A DNA stretch of 24,947 bases. Source: Chara braunii. Lineage: Eukaryota > Streptophyta > Charophyceae > Charales > Characeae. The position numbers and the translations under genes are program-made. The stretch spans positions 339,262 through 364,208 of the forward strand of contig BFEA01000523.1 of assembly GCA_003427395.1 (NCBI GenBank). The letters run 5' to 3'. Shown piece by piece: positions 9,707 through 18,773 of this stretch. The notes beneath the pieces are model-generated. The model saw nothing but the letters and a program-made list of their open reading frames with translations. It searched no databases and was not told where the DNA came from. Positions within the stretch are counted from its first letter, which is position 1; each line of letters starts with the position of its first letter.

Positions 9707-11400
9707 GAAAATTGCATATATGAAAACTAGCTTTTCTAAGAGTGGGCTATCGGTCCCTTGCCAGTCTCGTAGGTCAGCCCGCCACCGTGCCTACCAGCAA
9801 AAGCCAGAGGGGGATGGCCCCGACGAGCCCCCAACCCCTCGGCTTTCTCCTCGTTGCTCTGCTGCGCCACTGCTCCCGCACCACCGCTCACTGGCCTCGA
9901 TCCCAGAACCTCCCTGGCAACAGCCCTGCACCGTTACCTATAGGGCTAAGCCCCAGCCTGGGATTAGTGGGCGCCGCATCCCATATGAAGTGGTGCAGCC
10001 CGGCGCCTAAGGCTGCGACACGCCTGCAGGCTCACCCCCGCCTATACACGCTGCGCATCCATGTCGTCCTACGTACCACCCCACCTACCAGCCCTGCAGC
10101 TGGTCGGCACGGCGAACGAGGGTCCGCCCCCTAATTCCCAGCCTAGTCACAGGTTCCAGGTCAAGCCGGACGTCTATGCCGTCCGTACAATCAAAGAGGC
10201 AAAATCACATGCGCGCCTTGAAACCGCGCGCCCACTCATCCTATCGCCCATACGCGGGTGACCGTTTGAACACACAAGCGTAGACCTACGATCCTCCTGT
10301 CCCTTGCAAAAACCAGGGCGAATTCCCTTGTAAGGGTATTCGTGCCGATAGCCTACCGGACTGTATTAAGTGATGTCCTCGTCGCTTCGCAGGATCAAAA
10401 GCTATAAATCCATTCATACACCCAGAAAAACGCTGACGAGAAGGAACCAATCCGATCGGCCGACAGACTCAGGTTCGAGGCCTCCAACGGTCCATGCCCA
10501 CACAACTATATGCTGCCAGGATTTCAACCTGGGTCTCCATTGTCCTGACACTAGGACGCCGGTGTACTATGCATCAGTACTACAACATAAGTTCAAAAAG
10601 GCCCTCATACCCATCCTCGCCCCTTTGTCCTAGACAGACGCCGGCCTCTCGTTGGGTGTCCCCAACCTTTTTCCGGTAAGTAGGGTCACAGCTGGGGGCG
10701 CGGGCCCTAACCGAGACCTTAGAAGGCTTCTTCGCCTTCCCCTCAAAAGTTCTTCACAATTAGAAGCATACTTACGTACGCCCTTAACTCTCTCTCAGCA
10801 GCCTCCGCAGTCTAGTACAGAAGTGCTAGGTCTCCATCTTAGCCCACCATAGTCTGGGCGATCAGGCCAGATCTACGGTCTACCGCGTTGTTAGTTTAGC
10901 GGTAGTGCCCTCGCAGGTTGCGCCACGATAGGCTTTCTCATGATAGACGCTCAATCAGGACTTCCCAAAAAGACTCATATAACTCGCTTCTTATCCCAGG
11001 CCGTTCCACAGGGGTGAAAACCTTCCCGGGCGGCCACACCCTTTATGCCTTTACTCCTCTGGTCAGACGTGGGCCCGCGGCCAGGTTGCGCCGGCCCGCA
11101 GCCATCCCTAGGAGTTACGCCCTAGTGGTGCTAAAGCTTTACCGTTTAGCTTGGTCTTCCTTATATGCCTTGAGATTAGCGCAAGCGGCCGGGCGCCGTG
11201 TCGCAACAAAACAGGCCTAATGAGGGACCGCGCATAGGCTTGTCATACATGAAAGGTATTTACCAGCACTCCGTGGGATAACACAGAGAACTATGGCAAC
11301 CTCTCCACATTTACAAACAAAAGCCCCGCTAGACCTACTAGGCCGTGACCCCTAACTTGATCAGAGTAAGAGCGTCATCCATCTCAATGACTTGTCGCAT
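9707..11400. other. Unassigned non-coding region
   Basis: Clean sequence without a credible gene. Open frames are short, overlapping and Pro/Ser/Arg-rich from C-rich DNA. Local hairpins and a tRNA-like relic near 10506-10577 are the only structure seen. The region ends where the 5' LTR begins. Confidence 0.5.
10506..10577 (-). pseudogene. tRNA-like relic
   Basis: On the minus strand an A-box-like TAGTACACCGG (10559-10569) is followed by a hairpin GTCCT/AGGAC (10542-10557) and a perfect T-arm CCAGG-TTGAAAT-CCTGG (10516-10532), in tRNA order. The acceptor strands do not pair and the anticodon loop is 6 nt, so it cannot be a working tRNA. It could be a tRNA-derived repeat or chance. Confidence 0.25.
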
Positions 11401-12074
11401 TGTTTGTGTTGTGTCATTTCGTGTGTATGTGTGTGTGTGCTCCCTTTTGTGTTCGTAGAGTGGTGTATGCGTGGTGAGTGGGATGTGTCCTAGCCGACCG
11501 ACGACGAGCCACGCTTGGGACCTCAGCCCCCCAAGATGTCGGTTCGCGTTCGGGTCTGATGGGCGTATTACCGCACGTACCCCCTATGCTACAGCGAACG
11601 AGAAACGCCCTCAGCTGGTCCACCTCTGCGATTGCAACCGANNNNNNNNNNNNNNNNNNNNNNNNNNNNNNNNNNNNNNNNNNNNNNNNNNNNNNNNNNN
11701 NNNNNNNNNNNNNNNNNNNNNNNNNNNNNNNNNNNNNNNNNNNNNNNNNNNNNNNNNNNNNNNNNNNNNNNNNNNNNNNNNNNNNNNNNNNNNNNNNNNN
11801 NNNNNNNNNNNNNNNNNNNNNNNNNNNNNNNNNNNNNNNNNNNNNNNNNNNNNNNNNNNNNNNNNNNNNNNNGACAGCTCCCGTAAGGTGGAGGTAAGTT
11901 GTGCCTCGCGTAGGCCCTATCCTGTCGTAGGGGCTCGCGAGAGGTATGGCTGGCGCACTCGGCCGGAGCGGCCTAAGGAAGCTCCATTTGTGTGTTCATG
12001 ACAAGGCTGGTCCAACTCCTGCGTGACGCGGCCGAGAGGGTCCCGCGCTGGGTGCAGGACCGATGCGCTCGACA
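11401..12074 (+). mobile_element. 5' LTR of a Ty3/Gypsy element (contains gap)
   Basis: It begins TGTTTGTGTTGTG and ends GCTCGACA (TG...CA), matches the minus-strand solo LTR at 2135-2626, and is followed after two bases by a tRNA-Asp primer-binding site. Those three facts fix both ends. It has a GT microsatellite at 11420-11440 and 17 bases near 11477-11493 absent from the other copy. The middle is an assembly gap. The pentamer upstream is CGCAT. No downstream copy of this LTR is visible before the window ends, so a target duplication cannot be checked. Confidence 0.85.
11642..11872. other. Assembly gap, 231 N
   Basis: The other LTR copy has only 57 bases between the same two edges (GCAACCGA on the left, AGCTCCCGTAAGG on the right). 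So the gap is either drawn too long or hides an insertion of roughly 170 bases. Confidence 0.95.
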
Positions 12075-12076
12075 GG

Positions 12077-12094
12077 TGGCACCGTTGCCAGGGA
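12077..12094 (+). promoter_or_regulatory. Primer-binding site, complementary to tRNA-Asp
   Basis: TGGCACCGTTGCCAGGGA lies two bases after the LTR end. It matches the reverse complement of the 3' end of plant tRNA-Asp (TGGCGCCGTTGCCGGGGA) at 16 of 18 positions. Both differences are G to A. tRNA-Asp priming is known among plant Ty3/Gypsy elements. This would be where minus-strand cDNA synthesis starts. Confidence 0.8.
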
Positions 12095-12410
12095 TAACGG
12101 AAGCCTAGCGTTGTCCCGGGTGGAACGACATCCGGGTACAAGTGAGCAAATAGGCATAAGAGAGTGACGAGTGTGATTGAAGTGAAAGGTGAGTGATGAG
12201 GGACTAAGTATAAAAAGGGGAAGTTAGCACCTGTATATGTGTATTTGGCTATTTGCCCGGTCCTCGCAAGAGCGTAAAGGGTGACAATGCTCATGTCAAG
12301 GGTAAGGCTAGGTAGGATATGCGGGCTAGACCAAGTTGGGGTAGGATGCTAAGTAGGTGAGTGCCTTTGGTTTGCTCTTAACAGGAAATTGAAAAAGGAG
12401 GCCTACCAAG
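12095..12410 (+). other. Element leader between primer site and gag
   Basis: No coding frame. A strong TATA-like word TATAAAAAGG lies at 12209-12218. AAAG|GTGAGT at 12188/12189 is a good 5' splice site, and TTTGCTCTTAACAG ending at 12384 is a good 3' splice site, so a leader intron of about 196 nt is possible. The TATA word lies inside that candidate intron. The ATG at 12411 has a favourable context (CCAAGATGCC). Confidence 0.45.
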
Positions 12411-15400
12411 ATGCCGGAGGGTGGCAGTATATCGGATGGCGCTGGAAGGGTCCTGACCCTCGAGGACCTCATCGCAGCCCTAGATCGACATGAGAAGACC
12501 CCAAGTAATGTTCGTAAGGTTGAGACCTTCCGCTTTGATGGGGAAAGGGTCTCAGACTGGCTAGACCTGGTGGAGCAGGCAATGGTGGGATTGTCGGATG
12601 AGGTGAAATTTCAGCGTATTATGAGGTACGTGCTCCATAGGCACCATCAGGAGGTGCAGAAGGTTGTGGATGTCGCCCATGGCAGTTGGGCAAGGTTTAG
12701 GGAGAGCATGCTGCGCAAGTATCGGTTAAGTGATGGGTTGTTTACCATATCGGACCTTGAGGCGATGAACAGGGATGACTTTACCACGATAGGGGCCTTC
12801 GTGCAAGAATTTAAGAAGAAGGCAAAGAAAGTCCATGGGATCTATAAGGAGACGCAGTGCGCCATCTTTCTGGGACTGCTCACTGCGTCAGAGGCGGCCG
12901 AATTGACGAGTCATGGAGGAGGCAGCGCTAAGCTTACCTGGGCTACCATCGACAGAGGAGTGGAGGATGAGAGTTTAGACCAGGTAGAGCAGCATCAGAT
13001 GCGCCTGCAAAGAAGGAAAAGGAAGGAGAGGGACGCTATCGCATCAGGGACTCCGGGAGTAAGGAGGATCGTCACTGATGTACTCACGGCGTTAGGCTAC
13101 GGCCAGGATGCCGAGGCGCAAAAACAGGTGGCAGCCATTGTCCAAGGCCGAGGAAAGGAGGCGGGGGATGAAGGTGGCGGGCAGGAGGATTATGGCGGGG
13201 AGGAGACGAGGTCGCAGATCCTTACCAAGGCCCAGCGGAAGCAACGTAACCTGTTGTTGGGTGGCCAAGGGTCTGGCAAAGGGCAAGTCCCCCAGGCAGT
13301 TGCTGCATCGCCAGCGGCCGCCGTAACCGCGCCCGTATCGACGGGGCCAGCACCAATGGGGCCGCCTCCGGCCTGTGGACATTGGGTACCGTACTGTCTA
13401 GCGGCGCCCTGGCCTAGCTGTAGTCATTGCACCTCGTGTGGAGGGAGCCAAGCCCATACTGGACAGATGGTTCCGTTTTCGGGACCGCCAACGAGCGCAG
13501 GGCCGCCAAGTTTCCCGGCGACGCAAGGCCAATTCACGGCCCAGCCTCCCCCCTCACAGCAAGCATCGCAGGCTAGTGTGGCGGGAGGAGGAGGCCAAGG
13601 GCAAGGAGGACAGGGCAATGGTGGTCGGGGACAAGGAGGTCGAGGGGGTGGCGGACGAAGCCGAAATGGCGGGGGACGTGGCGGTAGATGGAACAGCCAA
13701 GGGGGCCAGGGCCAAGGTGACCAGGGCAGTCAGCAAGAAGGTCAGGGATATGGGAGACCGCGCTTTAACTGGCGGAACGCGACCTGCTGGTATTGTGGCG
13801 TTGTAGGCCACACGATTCGGTTCTGCCAGCAACGGCGGGATGATGAGCTTGCGGGCCTAATTTCCTCGTGTATGGATGGGGATATATACGATAAGTGGGG
13901 GGAACACATTGACCCCAAGACCCCGGGAGGGATCAAGCAGGAGACCCTCAGGCGGGCGGCGGCAGGGCCGTCGGCCACCCCGGCGATGTTCAGAATGTGG
14001 CAGGAAAGGGAAGACCCGGCCATAAGAATAGAGGAGATTACGGGGGATAGTGAGGAGGTTACGCAACGACTAAAGGCCAGGGCCATAAAGGAAGAACCGA
14101 TAGTTGTTGAGCCAGATGACGAGGGGAGAGAGGATGAAGGGGAGCCGACTGTAACCACCCTGGAAAAGATGGAGGATTTGATGGAAAAAATGGGGAGGTA
14201 CCAGCGGAGACTAAAAGAGCTATGTGATGAAGTCCAAGGGTGGAAAGCCGACCTCCCAAAGGTCTTCCTCTATGAGACCGGGCGAGGGTCGGCAGCCGGA
14301 CAGCAGAGTAGTCCCGGGGTTGCCATGGCAGGGTCGGGCCCCAGGTCAGGAATGATGTTCAGACCGCCCACCCCACATGGGCGGGCGCCGCAAGCAACTC
14401 AAACTAGGAGCCAAAGTAAGGCGGGCCCTAGTCAGCCGCCAAGCCAAGCGCCAAGTCAAGCACCTCCGCGGAAGAGACCTAAGCCTGAGCGTAGGAAGGA
14501 GGTGGTCAAGGTCCAGGAAGAAGAAGGAGAGGAAGACGACAAAGAGGATGAGAGACTTCGTCAGGAGGAGGATCGGCAGACGGAGCAAAGAGCCCAGAGA
14601 AGGGAGGTTCATGAGAGAGCCGAGCCAGGTCTACAGGAAGGTGTGCCCAGGAAGAGAAAGTACACCGTCAGGTTGGAAGAGGAGTTTGATGTGGAAACGA
14701 TGGTAGACCGGCTCCTTGAAGGTCATAACGACCTTATGAACTTAAAGGACATTCTGACATCCTCTTCAAGACTCCGGGAGGAGTTGAAAGGGCGATTGTC
14801 TCAAAGGCTAGTGCCCAATGTGCATCTGAGCGCCGTCCTGCCCAGGGAAGTGGGATGGACACAAGCGGGGACAAGAATGGACTGGAAGTGTGCGGCATGC
14901 GGATTGGTGGACTTGGTAGTAAAAGAGAAGAAGTGTGTGGCAATGATGGATACGGGCGCTGAAATGAACATCATTAGGGAAAGAGATGCGCTCATGCTTG
15001 GGATGGAGATCGACCGTGCAGATCCTGGCGTGCTGCACGGAGCAAACTGCAAGGCAGTTTTTTGCGGCACTGCGTCGAATGTGATTATCGAGATTGGCAA
15101 GGTGCGAGTGAGGACGTGCTTTTTCGTCATGCAGGACGTGGACCACCCTATCCTTCTGGGTAGATCGTTCATGTGCAGGACAAAGACCCTAATCTTCAAT
15201 AAGCACGATGGAACGATGATACTGCTCCTGAGTGACCTAGCCTGTGGAAACTACGAAATCGTCACCTGCCGGAACACGGGGCCAGGGAGCGAGCGGAATA
15301 GGCCTAACCCCGGCTCATTCACCTATGTGGAATCGGAGAACGAGCGGCGGAGGCTCGCGGAGGAGTCCGAGGAGGAAGGTGGGGCGGAGGTGCTGTCACT

Positions 15401-17258
15401 AAGCCTTACAGGCGTAAGCAAGGCTATGGAGATCGTGACAGCACATGAGATGGCGGACCCAGAGGCCATCAAGGCCTTGCGAGAGCATGTTTTGGAATGC
15501 CCACAGGCAGGAGAAGTGGAGCTTATCTATCGACTTCCTGGAGGAAGGAAAGGGTCTGCGATGACACAAGCGCAAACAACAAGCCGTCTTTTCCTGGGGC
15601 GAAAGAAAGCCTGGTTCCCCGACTATCAGCTTCTCTTCATTTCCATCATTGATACAACATGGATCCTTCAGTGCCTGCTCTTGCATCCGCTGTATCAATC
15701 CTCGCTCCCGCTCGTAATAAGCCTCCTCATCTTCCGTAACGAGCACGAGAACAGGGCGACACTTTTTATGTACCGTTTTGTACTGCCTTTGGGCACCCTG
15801 CTTAAGCTGATGGTGCAATTAATAAAGAAGAGGCATCGCGCATATGCTTTTAATAACGACCAGCGTGGGAGGCTGGATGTGGACAAAATCCCGATGATCC
15901 GGATCCACACAGTCCCCCACGAGCCCTGGAATCTAAGGGGTGCGCGATACCCAAACCCTGATGAGGAGAAGATGGTGGTGGACTATTTGGATGGCAAGGT
16001 GCACACGCATGTTGCCGGCTACTCTAGCGGTCCGTATCCTTCCCCTTGGTTCTGCTTTATTAAGCCGAACGGGATGCTACAGTGGGTACAGGATCTACAA
16101 CGACTAAATGCGGTAACGGTGCGAGATGCGAGAGGCTTGCCGAACGCAGATGCACTGTCAGAGTCATGCGCAGGGAGGCTTATAATCTCACTTATAGACC
16201 TCTATTCCGGGTATGATCAGTTTCCTGTTTACCCGCCCAATAGGCTGGTGACAGCAATGCACACGCCAAGGGGGCTAATCCACATGAATGTGGCCCCTCA
16301 AGGTTGGACAAATGCGGTGGCGATGGTGCAAAGGCATATGATCAGGGCCATGCAAACAGTCAGTCTGCACATCACTCAACCCTATATCGACGACTTAGCG
16401 GTCAAGGGGCCAAAGGAGAAAGAGGAGGACGAGGTGCAGCCCGGAGTGAGGCGTTTTGTTGGGAGGCATATCCAGGATCTCGATCGAGTCTTGGGCCTGC
16501 TGGAAGAGTATAACCTCACTGCAAGTGGACCAAAGTCCAAGCACTGCATGAGAGAGACCACCATCCTGGGGTTTGTCTGCAACGAGAAGGGCCGGAAGCC
16601 AAATGTGAAAAAGACATCCAAAATCTTAGAGTGGCCGGTGTCTTCCCAGACCATAACGGTTGTGAGGAGTTTTCTTGGTACCTGCGGATTTTGGAGGAGT
16701 TTCGTGAAAGACTTTGCCGCCAAGACTAAGCATTTAAGGAAGCTGGTGCGCCGGGACCAGGAGTGGGTTTGGGGCGAAGACCAGGAAGAGGCGGTAACCA
16801 GGATGAAGGGAGAGTTCAAGGAAGGAGGGTTGGTGCTGGGAGCGCTAAATTATGAGGGGACTAAAGAAAAGTCATTCATCATCGAGACAGATGCTGGACC
16901 GACTGCATTGGGAGGGGTTTTGATCCAAGCGGATGCCGAGGGAAAGGAGAGGCCGCTAAGATTCGAAAGTCGTACTCTTAACACGACTGAGAGGAACTAC
17001 TCTCAGTTTAAGAAGGAGACGCTTGCGGTACTCCATTGCCTAAGAATCTTCCGGAATTACGTCTTTGGCAGGAGATTTATATTAAGCGTGGACCCTACGG
17101 TGCTTGCTTGCTCCCTGAAGAATTATACATCATCTGACCCAACCGTCGCCCGATGGTTGACGTACATTTGGATGTTTAATTTCGAACTGGAGAGGATTCC
17201 GGGAAATAAGAATAGAGTTGATGGCCTGCGCCGCGTCAACTGGGACAGTGTGGATTAG
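12411..17258 (+). CDS. Ty3/Gypsy Gag-Pol polyprotein (Gag, PR, RT, RNase H)
   Basis: A 1,615-residue frame starting at the first good ATG after the leader. Gag capsid-like region at about 35-170; RGG/Gly-Gln-rich stretch at about 390-450; CCHC zinc knuckle CWYCGVVGHTIRFC at 459-472; charged coiled region at about 687-740; aspartic protease with DTGA at 847-850 and the HPILLG flap-end motif at 912-917. Reverse transcriptase follows at about 1170-1400, with motif A LIDLYSGYDQ (Asp 1263) and YIDD at 1325-1328, then RNase H at about 1485-1610 (TDA with Asp 1494, Glu in KKETLAVL). The order PR-RT-RH is that of Ty3/Gypsy. Integrase should follow but is cut off by an in-frame TAG. Residues about 1060-1137 are antisense: an inverted block that happens to stay open. 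Late changes, such as VDGLRR where DGLSR is usual, also suggest decay. Gag would coat RNA, and Pol would copy it to DNA. Confidence 0.9.
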   Translation: MPEGGSISDGAGRVLTLEDLIAALDRHEKTPSNVRKVETFRFDGERVSDWLDLVEQAMVGLSDEVKFQRIMRYVLHRHHQEVQKVVDVAHGSWARFRESMLRKYRLSDGLFTISDLEAMNRDDFTTIGAFVQEFKKKAKKVHGIYKETQCAIFLGLLTASEAAELTSHGGGSAKLTWATIDRGVEDESLDQVEQHQMRLQRRKRKERDAIASGTPGVRRIVTDVLTALGYGQDAEAQKQVAAIVQGRGKEAGDEGGGQEDYGGEETRSQILTKAQRKQRNLLLGGQGSGKGQVPQAVAASPAAAVTAPVSTGPAPMGPPPACGHWVPYCLAAPWPSCSHCTSCGGSQAHTGQMVPFSGPPTSAGPPSFPATQGQFTAQPPPSQQASQASVAGGGGQGQGGQGNGGRGQGGRGGGGRSRNGGGRGGRWNSQGGQGQGDQGSQQEGQGYGRPRFNWRNATCWYCGVVGHTIRFCQQRRDDELAGLISSCMDGDIYDKWGEHIDPKTPGGIKQETLRRAAAGPSATPAMFRMWQEREDPAIRIEEITGDSEEVTQRLKARAIKEEPIVVEPDDEGREDEGEPTVTTLEKMEDLMEKMGRYQRRLKELCDEVQGWKADLPKVFLYETGRGSAAGQQSSPGVAMAGSGPRSGMMFRPPTPHGRAPQATQTRSQSKAGPSQPPSQAPSQAPPRKRPKPERRKEVVKVQEEEGEEDDKEDERLRQEEDRQTEQRAQRREVHERAEPGLQEGVPRKRKYTVRLEEEFDVETMVDRLLEGHNDLMNLKDILTSSSRLREELKGRLSQRLVPNVHLSAVLPREVGWTQAGTRMDWKCAACGLVDLVVKEKKCVAMMDTGAEMNIIRERDALMLGMEIDRADPGVLHGANCKAVFCGTASNVIIEIGKVRVRTCFFVMQDVDHPILLGRSFMCRTKTLIFNKHDGTMILLLSDLACGNYEIVTCRNTGPGSERNRPNPGSFTYVESENERRRLAEESEEEGGAEVLSLSLTGVSKAMEIVTAHEMADPEAIKALREHVLECPQAGEVELIYRLPGGRKGSAMTQAQTTSRLFLGRKKAWFPDYQLLFISIIDTTWILQCLLLHPLYQSSLPLVISLLIFRNEHENRATLFMYRFVLPLGTLLKLMVQLIKKRHRAYAFNNDQRGRLDVDKIPMIRIHTVPHEPWNLRGARYPNPDEEKMVVDYLDGKVHTHVAGYSSGPYPSPWFCFIKPNGMLQWVQDLQRLNAVTVRDARGLPNADALSESCAGRLIISLIDLYSGYDQFPVYPPNRLVTAMHTPRGLIHMNVAPQGWTNAVAMVQRHMIRAMQTVSLHITQPYIDDLAVKGPKEKEEDEVQPGVRRFVGRHIQDLDRVLGLLEEYNLTASGPKSKHCMRETTILGFVCNEKGRKPNVKKTSKILEWPVSSQTITVVRSFLGTCGFWRSFVKDFAAKTKHLRKLVRRDQEWVWGEDQEEAVTRMKGEFKEGGLVLGALNYEGTKEKSFIIETDAGPTALGGVLIQADAEGKERPLRFESRTLNTTERNYSQFKKETLAVLHCLRIFRNYVFGRRFILSVDPTVLACSLKNYTSSDPTVARWLTYIWMFNFELERIPGNKNRVDGLRRVNWDSVD
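15588..15820 (-). other. Inverted block inside pol, between protease and RT
   Basis: In plus-strand reading this stretch turns hydrophobic and unlike Pol (SIIDTTWILQCLLLHPLYQS). On the minus strand the same DNA reads as a typical acidic linker ahead of RT, with TEDEEAYYERERGLIQRM and then GEPGFLSPQEK. The residues that should follow, KKRHRAYAF and onward, are found on the plus strand from about 15824. So a segment of about 230 bp has been flipped in place. Exact edges are uncertain by about 10-40 bases. The plus-strand frame remains open by chance, so a plain ORF search does not reveal the lesion. Confidence 0.75.
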
Positions 17259-18665
17259 GAGTTGACCGAAGACACCCCGCCAGTCGACGGGTTCCTGGAT
17301 CAGGAAGAAGATGTGCGACTCCATATAAACAAGTGGGCGGTGCGAGTACCCAGTTGTGTTAGTCATCCCATATGGATAGCACCAAGAGGATATGAGCGGA
17401 AGGCCGACTTAGTCCTTAAGCCATTTCAGGAAGAAGATCCGTGGGGAGGCAAGGACACCCAGTGGATGATGAAGTTGGTGCTGGTTGGGACACATGGCTT
17501 GGTGGAGGACGTGAGGACAATAGAGGAAGGGCCTACTCAGGTAGAGGAGCATGAACAGCTAATGGGAGGGATGTATCTGCTCACTAATACGCTCCTGCAA
17601 GGAGACCTCGACCGGAGAGGCTCATTTAGTCATGAGGAGAATGAAATCTTGATTCCTGAGAGTCAGGACGATGAGTTCGAGAAAGGGGAGATTGAAGAGG
17701 CATTTCGGGCGGAGGAGTATGATGGGATCTACTAGGAGTTGGGGTTGCTCCTATCATGTGAGATGAGAGATAGAGACGCAAGTGCCAAAGCGCAGAAGAT
17801 GAGGCACCTCTACGTAGTAAGAGATGGCCATCTGTTTATAAAGCGGCAGGTCGGGAATCCCAAAAGGATTATATGCGGGAGGAACCGGCAGATTGATATC
17901 ATAGCAGCCCTACACGATGGTATAGCAGGAGGGCACAGAGGGATAGGTGCCACATGCGCAAAGATAAGCGAGCTCTATCATTGGGATGGAATGCTGACGA
18001 TGGTCATCAAGTACTGCCAATCTTGTGTACCTTGACAGGAGAGGTCAGCGCAAAGGTCGAGAGAGCCCCTGCACCCAAGAAAGGGAAGTGGGTGCAGTTC
18101 TACACCTGGACCTATTGTTTATGCCAGTTGGGAAAAATGGGTGCAATTATATCTTCGATGCCCGGGATAACCTTACTGGGTTGGTGGACGGTCGGGCTAT
18201 CCGGACGAAGACTGGCCCAGTCTTGGCAAATTGCATCGAGGAGTATTACATGCGCTATCCTTTCGTCAAGGAGTTCGTAATAGATCGAGGATCGGAGTTT
18301 ACCTGCAATGAGGTGCGAACTTGCTTGCTGCGTATGGGGTAGTGGCCAACTATACTACGGCCGCGCACCCTCAAGCAAGTGCTCCTGTGGAGAGGGGGCA
18401 CAGTACCATCACGAATCTCTTGGCTAAGTGGACAGAGGGCAAGCCTGGTCAGTGGCCGAAATTCCTGCGAGCGGCTTTCTTCGTGGGGAATGTTACTGTG
18501 AAGAGGACTACCAAGTATGCGTCAGCCATGCTATGGTACGGGAGGCACGCCACCTTTCCTATAGAAAGCTTTATGAAAACGTGGAGGCGTCAGGACTTGG
18601 AAGTGAACCTGCCCTTCGAAGAACTGTCATCATTTCTTAGGCACGCCACCTTTCCTAGTCATTGA
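17259..18665 (+). pseudogene. Integrase remnant, broken by stops and frameshifts
   Basis: Continues the polyprotein frame after TAG at 17256. A second TAG is at 17733 and a TGA at 18033, the last replacing the final Cys of the zinc-binding HHCC domain (HDGIAGGH ... YCQSCVP). The frame then shifts in a purine run at about 18076-18085, and again at TTGCTTGCTGC near 18317-18330. The catalytic core is recognisable as Asp in HLDLLF (18109), Asp in DRGSEF (18283) and Glu in PVERGH (18390), with D-to-E spacing of about 35 codons as in the DD35E family. The C-terminal part ends abruptly after FEELSSF, and no chromodomain is seen. Integrase would insert the cDNA into chromosomes. This copy cannot be active. 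Confidence 0.88.
18543..18657 (+). repeat. 19-bp direct repeat at the truncated integrase end
   Basis: AGGCACGCCACCTTTCCTA occurs at 18543-18561 and again at 18639-18657. The offset is 96 bases, a multiple of three, so the peptide RHATFP appears twice in frame. The second copy lies exactly where homology to integrase stops, and marks a rearrangement junction. Confidence 0.85.
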
Positions 18666-18773
18666 TTCACGTTTAGCCTCGCATGCAGCTGAGCACCCTG
18701 ACATTGAGGAGCCCAGCCTGCTTGGGCCATCATCGAGGCCAGCAGGCATTGAATTGAGGAGGGCTCGCAAGTT

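Noticed and set aside
10884-10960. tRNA-like 5' half (GCGTTGTTAGTTTAGCGG)
   Set aside because: The A box is good, but no T arm or matching acceptor strand follows at a suitable distance.
15399-15818. Separate minus-strand gene of 139 residues
   Set aside because: Its N-terminal two thirds read as pol linker sequence belonging to the surrounding polyprotein, so it is an inverted block and not an independent gene.
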